A stretch of DNA of 40,071 nucleotides from contig CAIYVW010000019.1 in assembly GCA_903929735.1 (NCBI GenBank), positions 1 through 40,071 of the forward strand, in the 5' to 3' direction. How positions within the stretch are numbered: the first letter of the stretch is position 1; each line of letters begins with the position of its first letter. Positions 28,626 through 38,515 of this stretch are shown piece by piece. Made by a program: the position numbers and the translations under genes. The DNA is from an uncultured bacterium (GTDB lineage Bacteria; Patescibacteriota; Minisyncoccia; Phycocordibacterales; UBA9973). Below the pieces are notes generated by a model. That model did no database searches. It was not told the origin of the DNA and saw nothing but the letters and a program-made list of their open reading frames with translations.

Positions 28626-31232
28626 TTATTTTTTTCTTAATACTTTTTTCAAATATTTACCAGTGTGACTACCTGGTGTATTTGCAACTTCTTCAGGAGT
28701 ACCTCGAGCTACTATCTTTCCTCCTTTCAAACCGCCTTCAGGTCCAATGTCTATAATATAATCTGAACTTTTTATTATATCCATATTGTGTTCTATCAAT
28801 ATGACACTATTACCTTTATTCACTAGTCTATTTAAGACTTCAAGTAATTTAGAGACATCATCATAATGAAGACCTACAGTTGGTTCATCTAGTAGATAAG
28901 CTGTCTTTTCTAAATATGGCTTATATAGTTCTGAAGAAATTTTAACTCTTTGTGCTTCACCTCCTGAAAGTGTAGTTGCTGACTGTCCAAGCTTTACATA
29001 ACCAAGTCCAACATCCATAAGAGTTTTCATTCGATCATAAACAGCGGGTATCTCTTCATAGAAAACTATAGCTTCTTCTATGGTCATTTGAAGAACTTCA
29101 TAAATATTTTTCTTTTTATATTTTACAGTCAAAGTCTCTTTATCGAATCTTTTACCATTGCAAACATCACAAGTCACATAAACTGTTGGCAAGAAATGCA
29201 TCTCAACTGCAACTTCTCCGTTACCTTCACAAGCTTCACAGCGGCCACCTTTTACATTAAAAGAGAATCTATTGGCTTTCCATCCTTTCAAACGAGCTTC
29301 ATCACTTAAAGCAAAAAGGTCACGTATATGAGTAAAGGCTCCTGTATACGTAGCAATATTTGAACGAGGAGTTCTACCTATCGGAGACTGATCAATAAGA
29401 ACAACTCTAGATAAATATTCTGAACCAGTAAAAGAAGCACAATTGTAAATCTTTGCACTTCTAAACTTTCTTTCATATCTAGCTTGCAGATTCTTATGTA
29501 AAATTTCATACATAAAAGAACTTTTCCCTGACCCTGAAACTCCGGTAATAGTTACTAATTTACCTAATGGAATTTCTGCATTTAAATTATTTATATTAAA
29601 AATATTTCCACCTATTATTTTTAATGAACCTTTATCATTTATTCTTCTTTTTTCTGGAATCTCAATTCTCGCTTCATTTCTAAGATATGCTAAAGTTCGA
29701 GATTTTGAAGGATTTGTAGGAGCATTAAGTAAAGTCTCTAAGTAATCTGATACTATAACTTCTCCTCCATGGACTCCTGCCTTAGGGCCAATATCAATAA
29801 TATAATCTGAAGCATAAATAGTGTCTTCGTCATGTTCAACTATAATGATAGTATTACCCAAATCACGAAGATTCTCTAATGTCTTAATAAGACGATCATT
29901 ATCTCTCTGGTGAAGTCCAATAGTAGGTTCATCTAAAACATAAAGAGCTCCAACTAGACGAGAGCCTAGCTGAGAAGCAAGACGAATTCTTTGAGCTTCT
30001 CCTCCTGATAGAGTATTAGCTTTTCTATCTAGTGATAAGTAATCGAGCCCTACATTTAATAAGAACTGCAATCGAGCTTCGATTTCTTTTATTACTACTT
30101 TCGATATTTCTTTTTCTTGATCATTTAGTTTAAGTTCTATAAAGAAATCTGCAACATCTGATATAGACAAACTAGTAACTTCTACTATATTTAAGCCATT
30201 CTTTTTATCTTCTTTTGAAGAACTTCCTAAATATACATGTAAGGCTTCTGTTCTTAATCTTAATCCATGACAATCATCACAGGCTTCTGTCCCTCCAAAA
30301 TATTTAGTCCCAAGTCCATTACATGTAGGACAAGCTCCATTAGGAGAATTAAATGAGAATAATCTTGGTTCTATCTCAGGAAAAGCAAAGCCATCATTGG
30401 CACAAGAAAATTTCGATGACATTAGGTATTCATCTTCATCTACTTTAATAATAACTAAACCATCAGATTCCAATAACGCTCTTTCTACACTTTCAGCAAG
30501 ACGAGAGAAAGAATCTTTCTCATTATCTTTAAATTCATGAATAGCAAAATTATCTACAATAACTTCAATGTCATGCTTTTTTGTTTTAGTGATATCTATT
30601 CTTTCTCTTAATTTTTTAATTTCTCCATCAAGACGAACTTCTGCAAAACCTTTATTAAGTAAATCATATAGAAGTTGATAATACTCTCCCTTTCTACCTC
30701 TTACAACTGGTGAAAGGATAGATATAGGAGCTTCATTCCACTCTACTCCCATAACTTTCTTTTTTTTATTATCTTTTTGAAAATTTTTAATCTTATCTAT
30801 TGCAAAATGAAGTATCTCATCATTCGATAATTTCTTTATTTCTGTACCACAAAGCGGACAGTGTGGGTGTCCTATGCGTGCATACAAAACACGAAGATAA
30901 TCATATATCTCAGTGATAGTAGCGACTGTCGAACGAGGGTTATTGGACCTAGACTTCTGGTCGATAGATATAGCAGGAGAGAGCCCTGTAATCTCATCCA
31001 CATCAGGCTTTGGCATTTGATTTAAGAATTGACGAGCATAAGCAGAAAGACTCTCTACATAACGACGCTGGCCCTCAGCAAAAATCGTATCAAAGGCTAA
31101 AGAAGACTTCCCAGACCCTGACATACCTGTGATTACTACCATTTTATTACGAGGCATCTCAACATTAATATTCTTTAAGTTATGAGTTCTTGCTCCTTTT
31201 ATTATTATTTTTTCATTCGTTTCTTTTTTCAT
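28626..31232 (-). CDS. uvrA: Excinuclease ABC subunit A (ATG at 31232 preferred over extended track start 31355, which runs to the tRNA)
   Basis: [58 protein letters not shown]; Zn fingers; LSGGEAQR x2. Confidence 0.96.
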   Translation of the reverse strand: MKKETNEKIIIKGARTHNLKNINVEMPRNKMVVITGMSGSGKSSLAFDTIFAEGQRRYVESLSAYARQFLNQMPKPDVDEITGLSPAISIDQKSRSNNPRSTVATITEIYDYLRVLYARIGHPHCPLCGTEIKKLSNDEILHFAIDKIKNFQKDNKKKKVMGVEWNEAPISILSPVVRGRKGEYYQLLYDLLNKGFAEVRLDGEIKKLRERIDITKTKKHDIEVIVDNFAIHEFKDNEKDSFSRLAESVERALLESDGLVIIKVDEDEYLMSSKFSCANDGFAFPEIEPRLFSFNSPNGACPTCNGLGTKYFGGTEACDDCHGLRLRTEALHVYLGSSSKEDKKNGLNIVEVTSLSISDVADFFIELKLNDQEKEISKVVIKEIEARLQFLLNVGLDYLSLDRKANTLSGGEAQRIRLASQLGSRLVGALYVLDEPTIGLHQRDNDRLIKTLENLRDLGNTIIIVEHDEDTIYASDYIIDIGPKAGVHGGEVIVSDYLETLLNAPTNPSKSRTLAYLRNEARIEIPEKRRINDKGSLKIIGGNIFNINNLNAEIPLGKLVTITGVSGSGKSSFMYEILHKNLQARYERKFRSAKIYNCASFTGSEYLSRVVLIDQSPIGRTPRSNIATYTGAFTHIRDLFALSDEARLKGWKANRFSFNVKGGRCEACEGNGEVAVEMHFLPTVYVTCDVCNGKRFDKETLTVKYKKKNIYEVLQMTIEEAIVFYEEIPAVYDRMKTLMDVGLGYVKLGQSATTLSGGEAQRVKISSELYKPYLEKTAYLLDEPTVGLHYDDVSKLLEVLNRLVNKGNSVILIEHNMDIIKSSDYIIDIGPEGGLKGGKIVARGTPEEVANTPGSHTGKYLKKVLRKK

Positions 31233-31355
31233 GACTAAATATATTCCCCACATTTCTCTTAGAGGGGGTCTATCAATATTAAACTGTATTAATGATAACA
31301 CGAATATTAATACTTGACAAACAAAAGAAAATTGGCTAATATCAATAAAAATCAT

Positions 31356-31426
31356 CGGGATTAGCTTAATGGCTAGAGCGTCTGATTCTTGATCAGGAGA
31401 TGGGAGTTCGAATCTTCTATTCCCGA
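31356..31426 (+). tRNA. tRNA, probably Lys (CTT), slightly irregular
   Basis: CGGGA.../...TCCCG acceptor, TCTGA-TTCTTGA-TCAGG anticodon arm, GAGTTCGAATC T arm; acceptor has a T-T mismatch and position 37 is G. Confidence 0.65.
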
Positions 31427-31461
31427 CATTTTATTGTCCTTTTGTTCATAGTTTCTCAATA

Positions 31462-31477
31462 GGTGGAAATTTCCACC
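31462..31477. repeat. 16-bp perfect palindrome GGTGGAAATTTCCACC
   Basis: Intergenic between tRNA-Lys and uvrB. Confidence 0.8.
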
Positions 31478-31483
31478 ACCACG

Positions 31484-31513
31484 AAAAGCTGTCGTTAACT
31501 CGGCAGCTTTTTT
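31484..31513. terminator. Intrinsic terminator
   Basis: AAAAGCTGtcgttaactcggCAGCTTTTTT. Confidence 0.75.
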
Positions 31514-33785
31514 AATTTGTATTTGAATTTTGATTTAATTTATCCATCTTACTTTTCAATACAAATATTTCATCTCTTAAAATAGCAGCTGTTTCAAAGT
31601 CCAACTCCTTGACTGCTTTATTCATTTCTTTGTCCTTAATTTTAATTATTTTATCATAAACAGATTTATTCCTATCTTCATCAGAAAGAAGTAAATTCTT
31701 TATAGATTCTCTTTCACCCTTTCCTTTATTACTTTTACTTTGACCAAAAGCTTTTTTGAATAATTCTACATCTAGATCAAGCTCGGTATTCACTGCTTTC
31801 TCATGTTTATTTTCAAGTTCTTCTGTAATATCATTAATCTTTTTAATAATAGTTTTTGGAGTTATACCGTGCTTTTTATTATAAGCTATCTGAATATTTC
31901 TTCTTCTAGTCGTTTCTCCTATAGCACTATCAAGTGCCTTTGTCATATGATCAGCATATAGAACAACTCTACCTTCTACATTTCTAGCTGCACGTCCAAT
32001 AATCTGTATAAGCGAAGTCTCTGAACGTAGGAAGCCTTCCTTATCTGCATCAAGAATTCCTATCAAAGCAAGTTCTGGTAAATCCAAGCCTTCACGAAGA
32101 AGATTGACCCCTATAAGAATATCAAAGTCACCTTTTCTAAACTGAGTCAGTATTTGAATTCTCTCTATCGTTTTTATATCACTATGTAAATATTCAGCCT
32201 TATAACCTTTATCTTTTAAAAATATAGATAAATCTTCTGCCATCTTTTTGGTTAAAGTTGTAGCGATAGCACGGAAACCTTTCTTAATAACTCTATCTGC
32301 TTCTTTAACAAAATCTTCTATTTGACCAGGGTATGCACCCTGTCGTTGCTGGGGAAAAACTTTTCTAGATGGTCTAGTACCGCTATCGCCCCCCAGGTCC
32401 CTAGACCTCTCAAAAAGCTTTTCCCCAGCAGAGACTGATACTGGCTTCACTATTATCTCTGGATCTATTAATCCCGTTGGACGAATAATTTGTTCAACTA
32501 TTTTATCACTAGTAGTTCTTTCCAGTTCACTCGGAGTTGCAGATACATATATAACATCACCAATTCTCTCTTCAAATTCATTATACTTTAGAGGTCTATT
32601 GTCTTTTGCAGAAGGAAGACGGAAACCAAAATCTACTAATGTCTTCTTTCGAGAAGCATCACCTGCATACATACCTCCTAGCTGAGGTAAAGTCACATGT
32701 GACTCATCTATAACAGTCAAAAAGTCTCCCTTGAAATAAGATAATAAAGTATCAGGAGCCTCCCCTTCCTTTTTGCCAGACAACTGTCTAGAGTAATTCT
32801 CTATACCATTACAATAGCCAACCTCTTTAATCATCGCTAGGTCATAATTGGTCCTTCTTTTAATTCTTTCGGCTTCTAGAAGTTTTCCTTCTTTCTCAAA
32901 TTTTTTCAATTGTTGTGTAAGTTCTAGCTTAATATTTTTAAGAGCAACTTTAACCTTTTCGTCTTCTGTAATAAAATGCTTCGCTGGAAATAAGAAAATA
33001 CCATTCTCATTTTTCAAAACATGAGCTGAAACAGGATATACTTTTAAGATTTTAGAAATATATGAATTCCCCGAGGCAAGGCCTAGGGACTTCTCTTTTC
33101 CACTATTTACCCCTAGGCCTTGCCTCGGGGAAGAAGAAAATTCAATTTGATATACAAATGTTTCTGAGATTGGCATTATTTCTACCCTATCTCCAATAGA
33201 CCTAAAACTACCTGGATTTAAATCTGCATTAGTTCGTTCAAAATGAATTGCTAATAATTTACGCATTAAGTCAGTTCTATTAATCTTGGAGCCAATTTCT
33301 AGTTTTAAATTAACTTTTTCGTATTCTTCAGGACTACCAAGTCCATAAATACAAGAAACAGATGCTACAATAATAACATCAGGACGAGTAAGAAGAGATT
33401 GGGTTGTAGCATGACGAAGTCTGTCTATTTCTTTATTTATTTGGGCATCTTTTTCTATGTAAGTATCAGTTACAGGCATATAAGCCTCAGGCTGATAGTA
33501 GTCATAGTATGATACGAAATAGTGAACAGCAGCATCTGGAAAAAATTCTCGAAATTCTTGAGCTAACTGAGCAGCTAATGTTTTATTGTGGGCTATAATT
33601 AAAGTCGGTTTATTCCACTTCTCTATAACGTTAGCTATTGTAAAAGTTTTCCCTGTTCCTGTAGCACCTAGAAGAGTTTGCTTTTTCATACCCTTTTCTA
33701 ATCCACTTACCAACTGAGAAATAGCCTTAGGTTGATCACCGGCTGGTTTATAATCACTCTTTAATTTAAAAAATTTATTTGACAT
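31512..33785 (-). CDS. uvrB: Excinuclease ABC subunit B
   Basis: TLLGATGTGKTFTIANVI, HYFVSYYDYYQPEAYMP, GVNLLREGLDLPE, C-terminal UVR motif; contains two in-frame palindromic inserts. Confidence 0.96.
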   Translation of the reverse strand: MSNKFFKLKSDYKPAGDQPKAISQLVSGLEKGMKKQTLLGATGTGKTFTIANVIEKWNKPTLIIAHNKTLAAQLAQEFREFFPDAAVHYFVSYYDYYQPEAYMPVTDTYIEKDAQINKEIDRLRHATTQSLLTRPDVIIVASVSCIYGLGSPEEYEKVNLKLEIGSKINRTDLMRKLLAIHFERTNADLNPGSFRSIGDRVEIMPISETFVYQIEFSSSPRQGLGVNSGKEKSLGLASGNSYISKILKVYPVSAHVLKNENGIFLFPAKHFITEDEKVKVALKNIKLELTQQLKKFEKEGKLLEAERIKRRTNYDLAMIKEVGYCNGIENYSRQLSGKKEGEAPDTLLSYFKGDFLTVIDESHVTLPQLGGMYAGDASRKKTLVDFGFRLPSAKDNRPLKYNEFEERIGDVIYVSATPSELERTTSDKIVEQIIRPTGLIDPEIIVKPVSVSAGEKLFERSRDLGGDSGTRPSRKVFPQQRQGAYPGQIEDFVKEADRVIKKGFRAIATTLTKKMAEDLSIFLKDKGYKAEYLHSDIKTIERIQILTQFRKGDFDILIGVNLLREGLDLPELALIGILDADKEGFLRSETSLIQIIGRAARNVEGRVVLYADHMTKALDSAIGETTRRRNIQIAYNKKHGITPKTIIKKINDITEELENKHEKAVNTELDLDVELFKKAFGQSKSNKGKGERESIKNLLLSDEDRNKSVYDKIIKIKDKEMNKAVKELDFETAAILRDEIFVLKSKMDKLNQNSNTN
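32347..32430. repeat. 84-bp in-frame palindromic element within uvrB (copy D)
   Basis: Outer arms TGCTGGGGAAAA..CTTTT / AAAAGCTTTTCCCCAGCA; contains 28-bp cccccaggtccctagacctctcaaaaag (32390-32417) identical to tgt copy. Confidence 0.92.
33067..33132. repeat. 66-bp in-frame palindromic element within uvrB (copy F)
   Basis: Perfect 22-bp arms TTCCCCGAGGCAAGGCCTAGGG / CCCTAGGCCTTGCCTCGGGGAA with 22-nt loop. Confidence 0.95.
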
Positions 33786-35085
33786 ATTTATCTAAAAATT
33801 CTTTTTTAAAAATAAAAAAATTATTATCGATAATAGATTGGCGTATTTCTTTAACTAGATTAGTTATAAAATAAATATTATGTATAGAAGCTAAAGTAGC
33901 AGCTTCCATCTCTTTTACTCTGAATAAATGGGATAAGTAAGCACGACTGTAATTCTTACAAGTATAACAATTACAATCTTCTATTGGGCTAAAATCTTTC
34001 ACAAATCTAGCATTCAATATATTTATTTTACCATTCCTAGTAAAGAGAGTTCCATTACGAGCTGTGCGAGTAGGACCAACACAATCAAAAAGATCTACAC
34101 CGTTCTCAACACCTGAGAATAGATCTTCTGGTTCACCAATACCTAGTAAATGACGAGGCTTTTCTTCAGGCAAGATTCCATTTACCCATTTAACAGCCTT
34201 AGACATATCTTCTTTAGCAAATGAGCCACCTATACCATAACCATCAAAATCCATTTCTCCGATAACTTTTGCTGATTTCTTTCTAAGTTCTTCTGACCTA
34301 CCACCTTGAACTATACCAAATAAAGCTTGAGGTAAAGTATTTTGAGTCGAAATCTGCTGTTCTTGTTGAGATGATCTGGCACTGCTTTCATCCCCCAGGT
34401 CCCTAGACCTCTCAAAAAGAATTGCAAATGAAGTCTCTTTTATTTCTTCTCTTTTTTTATGTTCTATTAAACTTCTTTTTGCCCAAGAGTGAGTTCGAGA
34501 TAAAGCTTCATCTTGATAGATGTCGCTCTCAGTCGGTGAAGTACATTCATCAAATGCAAAAATTATATCTGCTCCTAGATTATGTTGTATCTCTATTGAT
34601 TTCTCTGGAGTAATATAATGTAAAGATCCATCTATATGAGAGCGAAAAGAAACTCCATCATTACCTATTGTAGCTAATCTAGGTACTCCTTCTAGAGCAC
34701 TTGAACGTTCTGGAATTTGTAAACTAGGATCAGTTATAGAAACCACTTTAGAAAGTTCTTTTCCATAAGCAACTCCCAAAGAAAAAACTTGAAAACCTCC
34801 CGAGTCTGTCATCATAGGACCATGCCAATTCATAAACTTATGAAGTCCTCCAGCCTCTTTTATCAATTCATCTCCAGGTTGTAAATATAAATGATAAGTA
34901 TTTGCAAGAACAACTGGAGTGCCTAATTCTTTTAATTGTTCTGGAGTCAGAGATTTGACAGTACCTTTAGTACCTACAACTACAAAAGATGGAGTTTCTA
35001 TAACTCCATGAGGAGTAGTAAGTATACCAGCACGACCCAAGTATCCTTCTATTTTTTTTTCAATTTTAAAATCTATAGCTTTCAT
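33775..35085 (-). CDS. tgt: Queuine/tRNA-guanine transglycosylase
   Basis: MMTDSGGFQVFSLG, FAFDECTSP, LFGIVQGG, RHLLGIGEPEDL, NCYTCKNYSRAYLSHL; overlaps uvrB start by 11 bp. Confidence 0.95.
   Translation of the reverse strand: MKAIDFKIEKKIEGYLGRAGILTTPHGVIETPSFVVVGTKGTVKSLTPEQLKELGTPVVLANTYHLYLQPGDELIKEAGGLHKFMNWHGPMMTDSGGFQVFSLGVAYGKELSKVVSITDPSLQIPERSSALEGVPRLATIGNDGVSFRSHIDGSLHYITPEKSIEIQHNLGADIIFAFDECTSPTESDIYQDEALSRTHSWAKRSLIEHKKREEIKETSFAILFERSRDLGDESSARSSQQEQQISTQNTLPQALFGIVQGGRSEELRKKSAKVIGEMDFDGYGIGGSFAKEDMSKAVKWVNGILPEEKPRHLLGIGEPEDLFSGVENGVDLFDCVGPTRTARNGTLFTRNGKINILNARFVKDFSPIEDCNCYTCKNYSRAYLSHLFRVKEMEAATLASIHNIYFITNLVKEIRQSIIDNNFFIFKKEFLDKYVK
34361..34420. repeat. About 60-bp in-frame palindromic element within tgt (copy E)
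   Basis: 28 bp (34392-34419) identical to uvrB copy D, same strand and reading frame; imperfect inverted partner TCTTGTTGAGATGATCTGGCAC. Confidence 0.88.
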
Positions 35086-35088
35086 TAT

Positions 35089-35886
35089 TTAATTACGTTT
35101 TACAAAAACCCATTTTAGATTTTGAATATTTACAGGAGAACTTAAAAGAATTTTTTTTGCAGGATCATTTGGACTTGAAATAACATCTTGCATAGTAGCA
35201 ACTACTTCAGATGAAAGATTAGGTAAATACACAATGGTGCCTTTTACAAAAGGTAGATCTATCGGTATTGTCATTTCAAAATTACCTCCACCTCTTCCGG
35301 TTAATTCAACACTAGTATTTGTACCATCTATCATAGCTTCAGTTGTTTCTCCTGGACTAGAATATAGGGAAACTAACGATGTATTCTTGTATACAACACT
35401 TATTTCGCCTATAGGAATAATCATATCAGAGTAAACAATATCTCCAACTACTGCCCCCACATTATCCCCTACATCTATAATAATAGTGTCATATGGTGAA
35501 TAATTTGGCTTTGTTAAAATATCCGCTAATACCATATCGCGTCCTTCTGGTTTACGACCCAAAGATTCTTTCAGCAATACATTCTCAGATTTTAAGATTT
35601 GATAATCAGTCATAGCCACCTTCAAGTCTGTATTTTCTTTTAAAAGATTTTCATTCTCTTTATAAACTGAGGCTTTTGTTTTAACAACGTAACCAACTCC
35701 TTCTAATTTATTTGTTATAGAATTTTTCGCCTTCCATATAGGTCTTCCTATAAAGTATAGAAAACCATTAGAGTAAGAATAAAAACCTAAATAGGCAATA
35801 ATCAAAAAAATAACTAAAAAAATTGAATTTTTTATTAATCTTCTTTTTCTTGCTATTTGTTTTTTATCTCGGAACTGATGAATCAT
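35089..35886 (-). CDS. mreC: Rod shape-determining protein MreC
   Basis: N-terminal TM, coiled coil, PNYSPYDTIIIDVGDNVGAVVGDIVYSDMIIPIGEI. Confidence 0.88.
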   Translation of the reverse strand: MIHQFRDKKQIARKRRLIKNSIFLVIFLIIAYLGFYSYSNGFLYFIGRPIWKAKNSITNKLEGVGYVVKTKASVYKENENLLKENTDLKVAMTDYQILKSENVLLKESLGRKPEGRDMVLADILTKPNYSPYDTIIIDVGDNVGAVVGDIVYSDMIIPIGEISVVYKNTSLVSLYSSPGETTEAMIDGTNTSVELTGRGGGNFEMTIPIDLPFVKGTIVYLPNLSSEVVATMQDVISSPNDPAKKILLSSPVNIQNLKWVFVKRN

Positions 35887-36910
35887 CTGTATTTAATAAA
35901 ACCTCTTGATAAGTATCAAAATCATCTAATATTACTCCTGTACCACGAGCTACGGCAGTCAATGGATCTTCTGCTATGAATATAGGAATCTTCAAAGAAT
36001 TATGTAATAAAACATCTAATCCTCTTATTAAAGCTCCACCTCCTGAAAGTACGATACCTCTATGTATAATATCAGATAAAATTTCTGGAGGAGTAGTTTC
36101 AAGTACTTCTTTGACTCCATCTACTAAACTAAGAATAGATGGTAAAATAGCTTCTCTAATATCAGAGTCAGTAACTATCACCTGACGAGGTAATCCTGTA
36201 ACTAAGTCTCTACCTCTAACTTCTGCTTCCATAGGATCTCCTTCTATTGCTGAACCAATTGCAATTTTCACACTCTCTGCTGTTCTTTCACCTATTAATA
36301 ACTTGAACTCATCTTTCATATAATTAATAATATTGGTATTTAGTAAATCACCAGCTATTTTTAAATTTTTGGATCTAACTACTCCTGAAAGAGATATTAC
36401 AGCTACGTCAGTTGTCCCACCTCCGATATCTATAATGACTGAACCGATAGCATCTTTTACAGGCATACGTATACCGATAGCAGCCGACATAGGTTCTTCG
36501 ATAATATAAACTTCACGAGCACCAGCAGAACGAGCAGCATCTTCAACTGCTCTAATCTCTACATTTGTAATTCCAGTAGGAACTCCTAAGACAACTCTTG
36601 GACGAATAAACTTTTTAGATATTTTTTCAGCTTTACCTATTAAGTAAGAAAGCATCTCTTCTGTAACTTCAAAATCAGATATAACACCATCAACTATAGG
36701 TCTAATAGCTCTCACGTGTCCAGGAGTGCGTCCAAGCATTTGCTTTGCTTCAGCACCGACTGCAACAATCTGTCCAGTTTTTTGATTTACCACTACCACA
36801 GACGGCTCATTTATAACAATACCGTGCCCTTTCAAATAAACCAGTGTATTAGCTGTTCCAAGGTCAATGCCGATATCATTAGAAAACATTTGGTAAATTT
36901 TTTTAAACAT
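35864..36910 (-). CDS. mreB: Rod shape-determining protein MreB (ATG 36910 preferred over track start 36997)
   Basis: SNDIGIDLGTANTLVYLKGHGIVINEPSVVVVN, IDIGGGTTDVAVISLSG, LSGGGALIRGLD. Confidence 0.95.
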   Translation of the reverse strand: MFKKIYQMFSNDIGIDLGTANTLVYLKGHGIVINEPSVVVVNQKTGQIVAVGAEAKQMLGRTPGHVRAIRPIVDGVISDFEVTEEMLSYLIGKAEKISKKFIRPRVVLGVPTGITNVEIRAVEDAARSAGAREVYIIEEPMSAAIGIRMPVKDAIGSVIIDIGGGTTDVAVISLSGVVRSKNLKIAGDLLNTNIINYMKDEFKLLIGERTAESVKIAIGSAIEGDPMEAEVRGRDLVTGLPRQVIVTDSDIREAILPSILSLVDGVKEVLETTPPEILSDIIHRGIVLSGGGALIRGLDVLLHNSLKIPIFIAEDPLTAVARGTGVILDDFDTYQEVLLNTDDSSVPR

Positions 36911-36914
36911 AAAT

Positions 36915-38372
36915 TTAATAAGACTTTGCAAAAATAACCCTGCCTGTCGAAGTTTTACCAGACTTGATACATAGTCCACTTTCTTCTTCTTGATCAAGAG
37001 GAATACAACGAATTGTTGCTCCAGTTTCTTCTTTTATTTTAGCTTCTATATCTTTATCTCCTGACCAGTGAGCTTTTACAAACTTGCTTGATTCTATCGC
37101 TTTAACAAAATCTTCCCAATTATCTACAGAAACTGTATTGTTTATTAATCTAAGTTTTGCTTGTTCAAATAAATTATTTTGAATTAAATCCAAAATATTT
37201 GAAACTGAATCATTAAGTCCAGGTAAGGATACTGTCTTCTTCTCTCCTGTATCTCTTCGAACAAATACAACAGTATTACTTGCTATATCTTTAGGACCTA
37301 TTTCAATTCTAAGAGGAACTCCCTTCTTTTCCCATTCATAAAACTTTTCTCCTGGTCTTATATTTCTATCGTCATACTTAACACTAAAACCAAATGATGT
37401 TAGATTTGCAAATATATTCTTTGATTCTTCTTCTATTAATTGTCTATCCCATTCCTTGGGAATTATAGGAACTATTACTACCTGTATTGAAGCTATTTTA
37501 GGAGGTAAAACTAAACCTTTATCATCACTATGAGACATAATAAGACCTCCAATAGTTCTAGTAGATAATCCCCAACTAGTTTGCCATCCAAATTGTCTAG
37601 TATTTGATTCATCCAAGAATGTAACATCAAATGCTTTTGCAAAATTTTGACCCAAATTATGAGAAGTGGCATACTGCAATGCTTTACCATCCTGCATCAT
37701 TGTTTCTATTGTATAAGTTGCCTTTGCTCCTGCAAATTTTTCTGAGTCAGTCTTTTTCCCTGGAATTGTAGGTATTGCCATATAATTTTCAGCAAAATCT
37801 TTATATATATTTAGCATCATTAAAGTTCTTTCCAGCGCTTCTTCCTCTGTGGAATGTACAGTATGACCTTCCTGCCAAAGAAATTCTGTTGTACGAAGGA
37901 AAAGACGAGTACGCATTTCCCATCTTATAACATTAGCCCATTGATTAATTAAAAGGGGTAAATCACGATGTGAACGAATCCATTTTGAAAAAACTTCATA
38001 CATAATAGTCTCTGAAGTAGGTCTTAAAACTAATGGCTCTTCTAATTTCTTACCACCAGCATGGGTAACAACAGCCACTTCTGGAGCAAAACCCTCAACA
38101 TGATCTTCTTCCCTTTTCAATAATCTTTCGGGTATAAGCATAGGGAAATAAGCATTCTCTACTCCAGTTGATTTGAATTTATCATCAAGAATTCTTTGTG
38201 TTTTCTCCCATAAAGCATAACCGTATGGTTTTATAATCATACAACCCTTTACTGGAGAATTCTCAGCCAAATCAGCTGCATCTATAACGTCTAAATACCA
38301 CTGACTGTAATCTTCTGCCCTACTTGTAATCTTTTTTTCTTCAAATTTAGCTTGTTCCATATATAAAGCCAT
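36915..38372 (-). CDS. proS: Prolyl-tRNA synthetase
   Basis: PLVLRPTSETIMYEVFSKWIRSHRDLPLLINQWANVIRWEMRTRLFLRTTEFLWQEGHT, GWQTSWGLSTRTIGGLIMSHSDDKGLVLPP. Confidence 0.96.
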   Translation of the reverse strand: MALYMEQAKFEEKKITSRAEDYSQWYLDVIDAADLAENSPVKGCMIIKPYGYALWEKTQRILDDKFKSTGVENAYFPMLIPERLLKREEDHVEGFAPEVAVVTHAGGKKLEEPLVLRPTSETIMYEVFSKWIRSHRDLPLLINQWANVIRWEMRTRLFLRTTEFLWQEGHTVHSTEEEALERTLMMLNIYKDFAENYMAIPTIPGKKTDSEKFAGAKATYTIETMMQDGKALQYATSHNLGQNFAKAFDVTFLDESNTRQFGWQTSWGLSTRTIGGLIMSHSDDKGLVLPPKIASIQVVIVPIIPKEWDRQLIEEESKNIFANLTSFGFSVKYDDRNIRPGEKFYEWEKKGVPLRIEIGPKDIASNTVVFVRRDTGEKKTVSLPGLNDSVSNILDLIQNNLFEQAKLRLINNTVSVDNWEDFVKAIESSKFVKAHWSGDKDIEAKIKEETGATIRCIPLDQEEESGLCIKSGKTSTGRVIFAKSY

Positions 38373-38409
38373 ATTACCTTAAAATAAGCTCTCAGTCAAA
38401 GAAATATAT

Positions 38410-38438
38410 TTGCAAAATAATGGTTTTTCTGGTATTAT
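38410..38438 (+). promoter_or_regulatory. Candidate sigma70-type promoter for rpsB-tsf
   Basis: TTGCAA (38410-38415), 17-nt spacer, TATTAT (38433-38438). Confidence 0.55.
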
Positions 38439-38443
38439 GTGAC

Positions 38444-38515
38444 TACTTTCCGTGAGGAACTTTTTTATTTAAAAGACCCTTGTAAATAGGCTGGAATGCT
38501 TAAAAACGGAAAGTA
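38444..38515 (+). ncRNA. Candidate structured 5' leader upstream of rpsB
   Basis: 10-bp perfect closing stem TACTTTCCGT / ACGGAAAGTA enclosing about 52 nt, with internal CTTTT..AAAAG hairpin; located right after predicted promoter. Confidence 0.5.

Noticed and set aside
34655-34750. Possible additional palindromic insert in tgt (VSITDPSLQIPERSSALEGVPRLATIG)
   Set aside because: Inverted-repeat signal is very degenerate, and I recall Tgt proteins in similar genomes having an extended linker at this place, so it is not counted as a copy.
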